Source: Cervus elaphus (lineage: Eukaryota; Chordata; Mammalia; Artiodactyla; Cervidae). Taken from it: a stretch of DNA of 64,000 nucleotides. This document shows, piece after piece, positions 55,377 to 64,000 of the stretch (positions are counted from its first letter, which is position 1; every line of letters begins with the position of its first letter). The notes under the pieces are model-generated. The model was given only the letters and a program-made list of their open reading frames with translations, was not told the DNA's origin and searched no databases. The stretch lies in the NCBI RefSeq assembly GCF_910594005.1, contig NC_057829.1, forward strand, positions 58,511,001 to 58,575,000, in the 5' to 3' direction. Position numbers and translations under genes: made by a program.

Positions 55377-58300
55377 TTTTTTTTTTCCATTTATTTTTAT
55401 TAATTGGAGGCTAATTACTTTACAATATTGTAGTGGTTTTTGCCATACATTGACATGAATCAGCCATGGATTTACATGAATTCCCCATCCTGAACCCCCC
55501 CTCCCCCCTCCCTCTCCATCCCATCCGTCTGGGTCTTCCCAGTGCACCAGCCCTGAGCACTTGTCTCATACATCCACCCTGGGCTGGCAATCTGTTTCAC
55601 CCTTGATAGTATACTTGTTTCAATGCTGTTCTCTCTGAACATCCCACTCTTGCCTCCTCCCACAGAGTCCAAAAGTCTGTTCTGTACATCTGTGTCTCTT
55701 TTTCTATTTTGCATATAGGGTTATTGTTACCATCTTTTAAAATTCCATATATATGCATTAATATGCTGTATTGGTCTTTATCTTTCTGGCTTACTTCACT
55801 CTGTATAATGGGCTCCAGTTTCATCCATCTCATTAGAACTGATTCAAATGAATTCTTTTTAATGGCTGAATAATATTCCATAGTATATATGTACCACAGT
55901 ACATATGTACCATGTTCCTTATCCATTTGTCTGCTGATGGGCATCTAGGTTGCTTCCATGTCCTGGCTGTTGTAAACAGTGCTACGATGAACACTGGGGT
56001 GCACGTGTCTCTTTCAGATCTGGTTTCCTTGGTTTGTATGTCCAGAAGTGGGATTGCTGGGTCATATGGCAGTTCTATTTCCAGTTTTTAAAGAAATCTC
56101 CACACTGTTCTCCATAGTGGCTGTACTAGTTTGCATTCCCACCAACAGTGTAAGAGGCTTCCCTTTTCTCCACACCCTCTCCAGCATTTATTGCTTGTAG
56201 ACTTTTGGATAGCAGCCATCCTGACTGGCGTGTAATGGTACCTCATTGTGGTTTTGATTTGCATTTCTCTGATAATGAGTGATGTTGAGCATCTTTTCAT
56301 GTGTTTGTTAGCCATCTGTATGTCTTCTTTGGAGAAATGTCTGTTTAGTTCTTTGGCCCATTTTTTGATTGGGTCATTTATTTTTCTGGAATTGAGCTGC
56401 AGGAGTTGCTTGTATATTTTTGAGATTAATCCTTTGTGTGTTGCTTTGTTTGCTATTATTTTCTCCCAATCTGAGGGCTGTCTTTTCACCTTGCTTATAG
56501 TTTCCTTTGTTGTGCAAAGGCTTTTAAGTTTCATTCATTCCCATTTGTTTATTTTTGCTTTTATTTCCAATATTCTGGGAGGTGGATCATAGAGGATCTT
56601 GCTGTGGTTTATGTCGGAGAGTGTTTTGCCTATGTTCTCCTCTAGGAGTTTTATAGTTTCTGGTCTTACATTTAGATCTTTAATCCATTTTGAGTTTATT
56701 TTTGTGTATGGTGTTAGAAAGTGTTCTAGTTTCATTCTTTTACAAGTGGTTGACCAGTTTTCCCAGCACCACTTGTTAAAGAGGTTGTCTTTTTTCCATT
56801 GTATATTCTTGCCTCCTTTGTCGAATATAAGGTGTCCGTAGGTATGTGGATTTATCTCTGGGCTTTCTGTTCTATTCTATTGATCTATATTTCTGTCTTT
56901 GTGCCAATACCATACTGTCTTGATGACTGTGGCTTTGTAGTAGAGCCGGAAGTCAGGCAGGTTGATTCCTCCAGTTCCATTCTTCTTTCTCAAGATTACT
57001 TTGGCTATTCGAAGTTTTTTGTACTTCCGTACAAATTGTGAAATTATTTGTTCTAGTTCTGTGAAGAATACCGTTGGTAGCTTGATAGGGATTGCATTGA
57101 ATCTATAGATTGCTTTGGGTAGTATACTCATTTTCACAACATTGATTCTCGCAATCCATGAACATGGTATATTTCTCCATCTATTTATGTCCTCTTTGAT
57201 TTCTTTCATCAGTGTTTTATAGTTTTCTATGTATAGGTCTTTTGTTTCTTTAGGTAGATATACTCCTAAGTATTTTATTCTTTTTGTTGCAATGGTGAGT
57301 GGTATTGTTTCCTTAATTTCTCTTTCTGTTTTCTCATTGTTAATGTATAGGAATGCAAGGGATTTCTGTGTGTTAATTTTATATCCTGCAACTTTACTAT
57401 ATTCATTGATTAGCTCTAGTAATTTTCTGGTAGAGTCTTTAGGGTTTTCTATGTAGAGGATCATGTCATCTGCAAACAGTGAGAGTTTCACTTCTTCTTT
57501 TCCTATCTGGATTCCTTTTATTTCTTTTTCTGCTCTGATTGCTGTGGCCAAAACTTCCAAAACTATGTTGAATAGTAGTGGTGAGAGTGGGCACCCTTGT
57601 CTTGTTCCTGATTTTAGGGGAAATGCTTTCAATTTTTCACAATTGACAATAATGTTTCCTGTGGGTTTGTCATATATAGCTTTTATTATGTTGAGGTATG
57701 TTCCTTCTACTCCTGCTTTCTGGAGAGTTTTTATCATAAATGGATGTTGAATTTTGTCAAAGGCTTTTTCTGCATCTATTGAGATAATCATATGGTTTTT
57801 ATCTTTCAATTTGTTAATGTGGTGTATTACATTGATTGATTTGTGGATATTAAAGAATCCTTGCATTCCTGGGATAAAGTCCACTTGGTCATGATGTATG
57901 ATCTTTTTAATATGTTGTTGGATTCTGTTTGCTAGAATTTTGTTAAGGATTTTTGCATCTAAGTTCATCAGTGATATTGGCCTGTAGTTTTCTTTTTTTG
58001 TGGCATCTTTGTCTGGCTTTGGAATTAGGGTGATGGTGGCCTCATAGAATGAGTTTGGAAGTTTACCTTCTTCTGCAATTTTCTGGAAGAGTTTGAGTAA
58101 GATAGGTGTTAGCTCTTCTCTAAATTTTTGGTAGAATTCCGCTGTGAAACCATCTGGTCCTGGGCTTTTGTTTGCTGGAAGATTTCTGATTACAGTTTCG
58201 ATTTCCATGTTTGTGATGGGTCTGTTAAGATCTTCTATTTCTTCCTGGTTCAGTTTTGGAAAGTTAAACTTTTCTAGGAATTTGTCCATTTCTTCCAGGT

Positions 58301-58380
58301 TGTCCATTTTATTGGCATAGAGCTGCTGGTAGTCATCTCTTATCATCCTTTGTCCTTCAGTGTTGTCTGTTGTGATCTCT
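55377..58380 (-). mobile_element. ruminant L1, about 3.0 kb, 5'-truncated, perfect 17-bp target duplication
   Basis: A 3'-complete L1 lies in minus orientation between two identical copies of CATAAGGGAGCATTCTA (55,360-55,376 and 58,381-58,397). It includes the 3' UTR with its C-rich stretch (near 55,495) and the C-terminal half of ORF2. ORF2 is open for 489 codons (58,346 down to 56,877), covering the reverse transcriptase; the motif FADDMILY is encoded at 57,476-57,453. In-frame stops follow at about 56,877 (TAG), 56,535 and 56,088, then a frame change before 55,944. ORF1 and the endonuclease domain are absent, so it is immobile. Confidence 0.96.
56877..58346 (-). pseudogene. L1 ORF2 reverse-transcriptase fragment (489 codons)
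   Basis: Part of the L1 ORF2 protein, an endonuclease and reverse transcriptase that copies L1 RNA at the target site. Visible blocks: NLPANKSPGPDGFTAEFYQK (RT domain start), IISIDAEKAFDKIQHPF (motif A, with the first catalytic Asp), SGTRQGCPLSPLLFNIVLE (motif B) and FADDMILY (motif C). The N-terminal endonuclease is missing through 5' truncation and the frame ends at a nonsense TAG. The C-terminal Cys-rich part appears in separate frames at 56,534-56,088 (CWRGCGEKGSLLHCWWEC). It is not a host gene. Confidence 0.95.
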
Positions 58381-58397
58381 CATAAGGGAGCATTCTA

Positions 58398-59484
58398 GAA
58401 TGAGGTTCCTCATAGTATTAATCATGGTTATCTCTGGGTGGTAGAATTTGTGTTAAGGTAAACAAAAATTTGTGTTTTTATGCATTGTTTGAATTGTTTT
58501 ACACTGAGCATAAATCTACAAAAATAAAGGTGGCATTTTCCAAAGAAAATAAAAAATAAACTAAGTTGGAAAGAAGACATGAAAGGTGGAAAGGTTTAGT
58601 ATGTTGAGCCAGGATTTTGCTTCTCTAAGTGGACTAGTTTATTCCCTGTGATGTATCTGATTGATAGGATATCCTCTGATCCTTCAAGTTTGTTGTGAAG
58701 ACTTGTATGTGCTGGGATCAGGTGAGAGTTTGTGACTGTGTTTTGCCTGAGGGGACATATATTAAGAGAAGAAGGGGAAAGTACGGAGAAGCAAGGAGAA
58801 GAGGGACATATGTGTGGCAAAGAGCAAAGACAGAACAAATCTGTGTTGACAGCAAAGCCTGAATGCTCGTAAGTTGCCTTGGGAACAACTTTATCCATAA
58901 AAGAACAATATACTTGTGATGGGCACTCTGTCAGCCCAGAGTGCCTTGAATATCTTCTATACTTGCACTTGACGCATTGAACTGAAATCTGTTCAATTCT
59001 CCCTCCCTCTTAACAGGCTTCCAAGCAGGTCCTGGCTATCTAGCTCATTACACTGGCTATCTAGGTCCCAAAATGTAGCAGGGTTTAATAATCTGAAGAA
59101 TAAAATAGCTTAAATTATTTTTTAAAATAGTGTCATTCACAATTGAAAATATTTATGTCTCCTAACATTCAACTGAGTAATTTATTGAAATGAAAGAGGG
59201 AGTTAAAAATGTGTATATTTTATGGGAAAAAATGGAGAAACTGCCCAAAGATGCTTTTTGAAAGGTTTAAATCTATCATTTTTGTTTCCCATTTGTCACA
59301 TCTGTTCTTTGTTCACCTTTTCCTTTTTTCTGCCCTTTTTTTTTTAATTACTTGAAAAAAATTTCTAAGATTCTAATGTTTTTACTTACTTTCTGTATTT
59401 TTGGTTAAAGTGATTGCATTGGGGCTTATAGTATATATCTTAAGCTTATGACAACCTGACAATATTACTTTAAGTAATATTACT
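58398..59484. other. no recognised gene
   Basis: Intronic sequence. The first 170 bp or so continue the AT-rich context that the L1 interrupted. No clear repeat family otherwise. Confidence 0.4.
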
Positions 59485-59790
59485 GGGCTTCCCTGATAGC
59501 TCCGTTGGTAAAGAATCCACCTGCAGTGCAGGAGACCCTGGTTTGATTTCTAAGTCAGGAAGATCCCCTGGAGAAGGGATAGGCTACCCACTCTAGTATT
59601 CTTGGGCTTACCTGGTGGCTCAGCTGGTAAGGAATCTGCCTGCAATGTGGGAGACCTGGGTTCGGTCTCTGGGTTGGGAAGATCCCCTGGAGAAGGGAAA
59701 GGCTACCCACTCCAGTATTCTGGCCTGGAGAATTCCATGGACTGTATAGTCCATGGGATTGCAAAGAGTTGGACACAACTTTCACTTCAC
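59485..59790 (+). mobile_element. Bov-tA composite: two tRNA heads with partial and full BovA
   Basis: A tRNA head plus a BovA cut at 'CTCTAGTATTCTT' is joined at 59,604 to a second, complete head plus BovA ending 'GACACAACTTTCACTTCACC'. The second unit carries the 'GGACTGTATAGTCCATGG' variant. Confidence 0.9.
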
Positions 59791-60084
59791 CCTAATTCAT
59801 GTAGAAAATAGTCTTATATTAATATATTTCCATTTCTTCTCTTTTAACCTTTGTGCTGTTATTGTCATATATTTTACTTCTAGATTTGTTAGTAACTGTA
59901 GAGTCATTGTTATTATTTTTGCTTTAAATGGTCAATTAGTTATTTAAAATGTAAGAACAATTGTATTTATCTACATATTTAACATTTTTCATACTCTATT
60001 TCTTTTTGTAGATCCAGATTTCTATCAGATTTCTATTTCTTCTACCTAAAGGACTTTCTTTACCATTTCTTATTTTAGTGAGCC
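59791..60084. other. no recognised feature
   Basis: AT-rich intronic sequence. Confidence 0.4.
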
Positions 60085-60210
60085 TTTTTTTTTTCTCCTT
60101 CTTTTTGACTGCATGGCTTGTGGGATCTTAGTTTCCCAACCAGGGATTGAACCCATGCCCCCTGCAGTGGAGAGATGGAGTCCTAATCACTGGACCTTCA
60201 GGAAAGTCCC
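60085..60210 (-). mobile_element. CHR-2-type tRNA SINE fragment
   Basis: 'TGACTGCATGGCTTGTGGGA', 'CAACCAGGGATTGAACCCAT' and 'CACTGGACCTTCAGGAAAGT' are the antisense CHR-2 SINE. Confidence 0.85.
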
Positions 60211-60336
60211 TCTTTATCTTTCTTATATGTAAGTTCACCCTTGATGAATTCTTTCAGCTTTCATATGTCTAAAAGTCTTTATTTCATTTTGTTTTCAAAA
60301 AATATTTTTGTTGGGTATAGAATTCTAATTTGGCAG

Positions 60337-60381
60337 TGTATATGTATGTATGTATGTGTGTGTGTGTGTGTGTATATATAT
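60337..60381. repeat. compound TATG/TG/TA microsatellite
   Basis: Blocks of TATG, then (TG)n of about ten units, then TATATATA, directly left of a Bov-A2. Confidence 0.9.
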
Positions 60382-60649
60382 GGGAGAAGGAAATGGCAAC
60401 CCACTCCAGTATTCTAGCCTGGAGAATCCTGTGGACAGAGGAGCCTGGTGGGGTGCTATCCATGGGGTCACACAGAGTCGGACATGACTGAAGTGACTTA
60501 GCATGCATGCATGCATTGTAGAAGGAAATGGCAATCCACTCCAGTATTCTTGCCTGGAGAATGCCAGGGACAGAGGAGCCTGGTGGGCTGCAGTCTTTGG
60601 GGTTGCACAGAGTCAGACATGACTGAAGTGACTTAGCAGCAGCAGCATA
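60382..60649 (+). mobile_element. Bov-A2 SINE dimer
   Basis: Two BovA units begin at 60,383 and 60,519. Unit 1 ends in GCATGCATGCATGCATT and unit 2 in GCAGCAGCAG. TATATATA lies on both sides, so insertion was probably into a TA repeat. Confidence 0.95.
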
Positions 60650-61230
60650 TATATATATTTTTTTAAGTTTATTTTTTTAATAAACTGTTTTTTATTTTTT
60701 AATAAACTATTCTGCATTGTTCCTAATGAGAAGCCTGCTAGTGTCCCTATCTTTTCTCCACTCTACTTTATGTGTCTTCCTTCTCTAATTTCCTTGGCTT
60801 TATTGAAGTCTCAACTTCTTCTCTTTAAATTAGACGTACTATTTGGTTTCATCTGAGTCCCTTCTCCCTCCCCAGTGGCCGAGAAACTCAAAAGGTATAT
60901 GCTAGGGCATTTATAGAACTCACCTTATTTATTTATTCTTCTTTCTGAAATTACTATTGTATGTTGCCTGTTATTCAATATCTCAAAGCAATTATTTCAT
61001 TATTTTTCCTGACTTTTTTCAGTTGTTTAAGGAAGAAGCATAAACCTGATCTCTGTTAATCTGTACTGGCTGGAAACAGAAGTTTGAAATATTGAATCAA
61101 AAAAATAAATACCTAAAACCAACTTCTGATTGCAAAACTTCTCCACAAAATGGATTCCCATTTTGCAGTAGCTTAGAATTATGAGGTCATTTTAAAAATT
61201 TTGTTTAGTGTTTGACATTATCTCTTTTTC
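60650..61230. other. no recognised feature before exon 2
   Basis: AT-rich intron end. The pyrimidine tract and acceptor of PLCE1 exon 2 follow at 61,221-61,236. Confidence 0.5.
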
Positions 61231-61236
61231 TTACAG

Positions 61237-61590
61237 GATACATTCAACTGGATTTTTAAATCATTGTAAGCCAGTGATGGATCAGAAGTTACAGAATGCA
61301 ATGCCGAATAAAAGTCTTCGAAAGAATTGCTTCAAAGAACCGAAAAAAGAAAATTGATCTACTTCCTTAATACCTTGATCTAGAAAAACATACTGCACAT
61401 GGTAGGAAGTGATAACTGGGAAAGTTTATTTGGGTCTTAATATACCTAAGTGATAGGAACTGTCACTTTGTTTCTCAGAGGGCTTATACACCTGAGATTA
61501 TGTTAAAAATGAGTAGTTTTATTAACATCTTGACATGATCACAAGAGAGGAGAAACAGAGGGCTAGCTGAAACCCTGCACCTTGGTCAAG
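61237..61590 (+). other. PLCE1: PLCE1 exon 2, 5' untranslated leader
   Basis: A pyrimidine-rich tract (TCTCTTTTTCTTACAG) ends at 61,236 and is followed by 354 nt before the PLCE1 ATG. I place the 5' end of the coding exon here because it is the strongest acceptor upstream of the ATG. The leader is AT-rich and contains one clear upstream ORF. An alternative is that a small intron (a GTAGGA near 61,401 to TTTCTCAG ending at 61,478) splits it, but about 80 nt would be very short for an intron. The exon assignment is inferred from splice signals and gene knowledge; no transcript was available. Confidence 0.7.
61277..61357 (+). promoter_or_regulatory. PLCE1: upstream ORF in the PLCE1 leader (26 codons)
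   Basis: An ATG at 61,277 (context AGTGATGG, with G at +4) opens 26 codons rich in Lys and Asn and closes at the TGA at 61,355-61,357, 233 nt before the main ATG. A second in-frame ATG lies at codon 9. The uORF ends well before the main start, which leaves room for reinitiation. That it is translated and lowers PLCE1 output is inference; the ORF itself is seen directly. Confidence 0.55.
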
Positions 61591-62793
61591 ATGACTTCTG
61601 AAGAAATGGCAGGTTCTGTTCTCAGGCCTGTGAGTCAGAGAAAAGTGATCTCTGCTCAGTCAACTGTAGATGAAAGTAATGATAAGGTCTCGGACATCAA
61701 TGTTCCAAAGTCTCATCCTGTCAGGCAGAGTGGGGAGACTTCTCATACCATCTCGCAAGTGACCAAACTTACAGAAGAATCTTCTGGAAGCAACGTGCCC
61801 CAGATTTTCTCAGTAGCAAGGGAGAAAATAACCAGTGATGAGAACAGTAATGAAAATTGCTGGGAGAAAAGCATGCCAGATTCTGTGAAAAACCTTAATA
61901 TTAACTGCAACAGCATATTGAAAAACCATCAGCATGGCCCTCCTCAGAGCCAGTTTTATGAAACGTGCAATTCTATCACAGAGGAAGGTCTGTGTTTGGA
62001 AACTGGAATCCCTTCTTCACTGGAAGGAAAGGTGTTCCCTGGAATTCAACTGGAAATAGACAGACCTCCCATGGGCATTAGTCCATTAGGAACTCAGTCA
62101 GCCATCATAGAGACAAGCAGGGCACACCCTGAAAGCAACATGGCAGTATTTCACTTGCATTACGAGGTTGACAGAAGAATGTCAGACAGTTTCTGTCCCC
62201 TATCAGATAACTTGATTTTGGATGATTGTGGAAACTGTGTACTACCTGCTGTTGGTGAGGAACAAGAGAAAAATTACATGGCATATACTTGCAAACTGAT
62301 GGAATTGACAAGTAACTGTGACAATAAGAATAGGCAGCTGCAGTGTGATCATTGTGACCCCTTGAATGACAAATATTTGTGCTTTGAAGGCTCTTGCCCA
62401 AAGGCCGATGTGGTATGTTCAAATGACAGCTTTTGCAGGGAGGACTTTACTGACAGTCCACCTGCCAAGACCTTTCTGAGCCATTTTGAGGACTTCCCTG
62501 ATAATTGTGAAGATGTAGAAGAAGATTTGTTTAAAAATAAAAAGGAGCGGTCTGCTTGGTTAGTGAGGAGATTTTGCAAAAATGACAAGGAAGTTAAGAA
62601 ATCTGTGTTTACTGGGACAAGGGCAATTGTGAGAACTTTGCCTTCTGGTCACATTGGACTGGAGGCTTTGAGTTATATTGATCAGAAGAAAAATGGTCTC
62701 TTATTGCCTCCTGGGAGAGTCATGGAACGGCTGTCAACAGTGGTGGTTAGGCAAGATGGTTCCCAAGGTCTGTCAGAAGCCCAGTGGTATCCG
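61591..62793 (+). CDS. PLCE1: PLCE1 first coding exon (N-terminal 401 codons, partial)
   Basis: This is the N-terminal part of phospholipase C epsilon 1, which hydrolyses PIP2 to IP3 and diacylglycerol at membranes downstream of Ras, Rap, Rho and G-protein-coupled receptors. The family protein has about 2,300 residues, with a CDC25-type GEF domain, EF/X/Y catalytic core, C2 and two RA domains; none of these is encoded here. I recognise the segment from conserved stretches such as MTSEEM at the start, LETGIPSSLEGKVFPGIQLE, HYEVDRRMSDSFC, a Cys-rich patch (CDHCDPLNDKYLCFEGSC) and TGTRAIVRTLPSGHIGL near the end. The frame is open for 401 codons. The ATG at 61,591 has A at -3; the in-frame TTG three codons upstream is not a credible start. 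The exon ends on a codon boundary after CCG, directly before GTAAGAG at 62,794. An intact reading frame, a splice donor and a distant CpG island argue for a live gene rather than a retrocopy. Confidence 0.95.
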
Positions 62794-64000
62794 GTAAGAG
62801 TTAAAGTTTCTTTTAATCCATTTTTCAAAGTTGATTTTTTAAAACTCCAAATCTCCATTGTCTTAATTCATGGGAAATGTTCACTTCTGGTCAATGATTC
62901 TTAGGGGAAGCACTTATAGCTACTGGAAATTAGTAGACCTAACAGATACTGGAATTGATAGCTGTCAAGACTGAGTTAATTCCACAACAATATAAGTCAC
63001 AAAATACACATAAATATGCACTCAGAGAAGTTAGGGAGAGTCCCTGATTACTGTATGCGAGCTTATAAAACAGAAACTCCTGGGAGTGGGAAAATGGTTC
63101 TGCCAACTGATTATTCAGCTCTATCCTTCAGAGATATGTCTGTCCTCTTCTGCCATGGAGTTCATCGTTGTTTTTAGGTTGCAAAGCTTAAAAGAACTTT
63201 AATCTCATTTTCTTTCTTTCTTTTTTTTCCCTTTTATTTATTTATTTTTCATTTATTTTTATTAGTTGGAGGCTAATTACAATATTGTAGTGGTTTTTGC
63301 CATACATTGACATGAATCAGCCATGGATTTACATGTGTTCCCCATCCCGATCCCCCCTCCCTCTTCCCTCCCCATCCCATCCCTCTGCGTCTTCCCAGTG
63401 CACCAGCCCTGAGCGCTTGTCTCATGCATCCAACCTGGGCTGGTGATCTGTTTCACACTTGATAGTATACTTGTTTTAAATCTCATTTTCTCTGTTCACT
63501 TCCTCTAGACAGTGCTTCCTGTTTTTTCCCTCTTAACCCTTTTAATGCCATGGCCCTCTTTGGTTATTTGGTGAAGTCTTCAGGTTGAGAAGAACACTTT
63601 TAAATGCATCAAATGAAATACAAAGGATCATAAAGGACACAGATTATGTGGATAGACATATATCAAAATATTTTTGAAGTTGTAATATAGCAGGGTACTT
63701 CTTTATTAACACACTAAATAATGGCAGCTGATGATGTGATAACTACCATAACTTCAAGGTAGTGAAGAATGTTAGTAAGGAATGGTTTACCTGGGACTTT
63801 CCCAGTTTTAGCAGTGCAAGTCCCATATTCTGGGAAGCCACTCAGTCTTAGACAAACCAAGACAAACTAATTAATTAGTTACCTTAATTATAAATACTAT
63901 TTTAGAGTCTCTTCCATGACTATAATATATGGCAATATCTGTGATTCCTATTGGTGACAAAATCACAGGTACTGCTAGTGTTACTGAAGTTTGTTGCTTA
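62794..64000 (+). other. PLCE1: start of PLCE1 intron 2
   Basis: The intron begins with the donor GTAAGAG. The coding frame stays open for another 36 codons to the stop at 62,902-62,904. Apart from a short L1 at 63,214-63,478 I see no recognisable feature. The last 500 bp are AT-rich and unremarkable. The next PLCE1 exon lies beyond the window. Confidence 0.75.
63214..63478 (-). mobile_element. short L1 3'-end insertion (265 bp) with perfect 13-bp target duplication
   Basis: Antisense L1 3' UTR nearly identical to the 3' end of the L1 at 55,377 ('TTGGAGGCTAATTACAATAT', 'CATGAATCAGCCATGGATTT'). AATCTCATTTTCT flanks it at 63,201-63,213 and 63,479-63,491. The left edge is a T-rich (poly-A) tract. 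Extremely 5'-truncated. Confidence 0.96.

Larger units (their letters stand above)
24539..61236 (+). other. PLCE1: PLCE1 intron 1 (about 36.7 kb)
   Basis: The interval is bounded by the donor GTGAGG at 24,539 and the acceptor TTACAG ending at 61,236. It is largely filled with transposable elements, listed separately, with repeat-poor blocks at about 24.6-27.1, 31.9-33.7 and 48.3-51.4 kb. No alternative PLCE1 coding exon was recognised inside it. Large first introns of this kind often hold enhancers, but none can be proven from sequence alone. Confidence 0.6.

Noticed and set aside
56877..58346. The 489-codon frame as a host gene
   Set aside because: It carries L1 ORF2 reverse-transcriptase motifs, sits in a 5'-truncated L1 with a 17-bp duplication, and is followed by nonsense codons.
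61401..61478. Mini-intron within the PLCE1 leader
   Set aside because: A GTAGGA and a TTTCTCAG exist, but about 80 nt is very short and the donor is weak. Kept only as an alternative in the exon 2 entry.
61582..61590. PLCE1 start at the TTG at 61,582
   Set aside because: TTG is not a usual start in mammals. The ATG at 61,591 has A at -3 and matches the known MTSEEM beginning.

Overview
The window is mammalian nuclear DNA from a ruminant, most likely a bovid such as cattle, sheep, goat or buffalo. The evidence is its repeats: many copies of the ruminant SINEs Bov-tA, BovA and Bov-A2, four pieces of the BovB (RTE) LINE, cetruminant CHR-type tRNA SINEs, and ruminant-type L1 copies. Older mammalian repeats (MIR, L2, L1M, MaLR LTRs, a CR1/L3 fragment, hAT-like elements) fill much of the rest. 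Nothing prokaryotic or recognisably viral is present.

One host gene is supported, on the + strand: the 5' end of PLCE1 (phospholipase C epsilon 1). A CpG island at about 23.86-24.56 kb looks like its promoter. A good splice donor at 24,539 would end an ATG-free, non-coding first exon. After an intron of about 36.7 kb, an acceptor at 61,231-61,236 opens a second exon with a 354-nt leader (containing a 26-codon upstream ORF) and 401 codons of PLCE1 from the ATG at 61,591 to the donor after 62,793. The catalytic, CDC25 GEF and Ras-association domains lie in later exons outside the window.

Layout. 1-23.8 kb: upstream intergenic DNA, with nested L1/BovB/SINE insertions to about 19.4 kb and then a repeat-poor block (20.2-23.7 kb) next to the promoter. 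23.86-24.56 kb: CpG island and exon 1. 24.5-61.2 kb: intron 1, with many Bov-tA/BovA insertions, a U6 snRNA retropseudogene inside an L1, a BovA trimer, a 3.0-kb ruminant L1 with a broken ORF2, and repeat-poor blocks near 24.6-27.1, 31.9-33.7 and 48.3-51.4 kb. 61.2-62.8 kb: exon 2. 62.8-64 kb: start of intron 2 with a short L1.

The insertion structures are unusually easy to read. Target-site duplications can be matched by eye for many elements. They support a 5'-inverted (twin-primed) L1, three layers of nesting at two places, and an exact 143-bp amplification inside one BovA element. I found no clear new biological system. The least explained signal is a pair of splice-flanked open segments on the minus strand at 38.8-39.2 kb. 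Repeat family names come from recognising consensus sequences by memory, and old-repeat boundaries are approximate.
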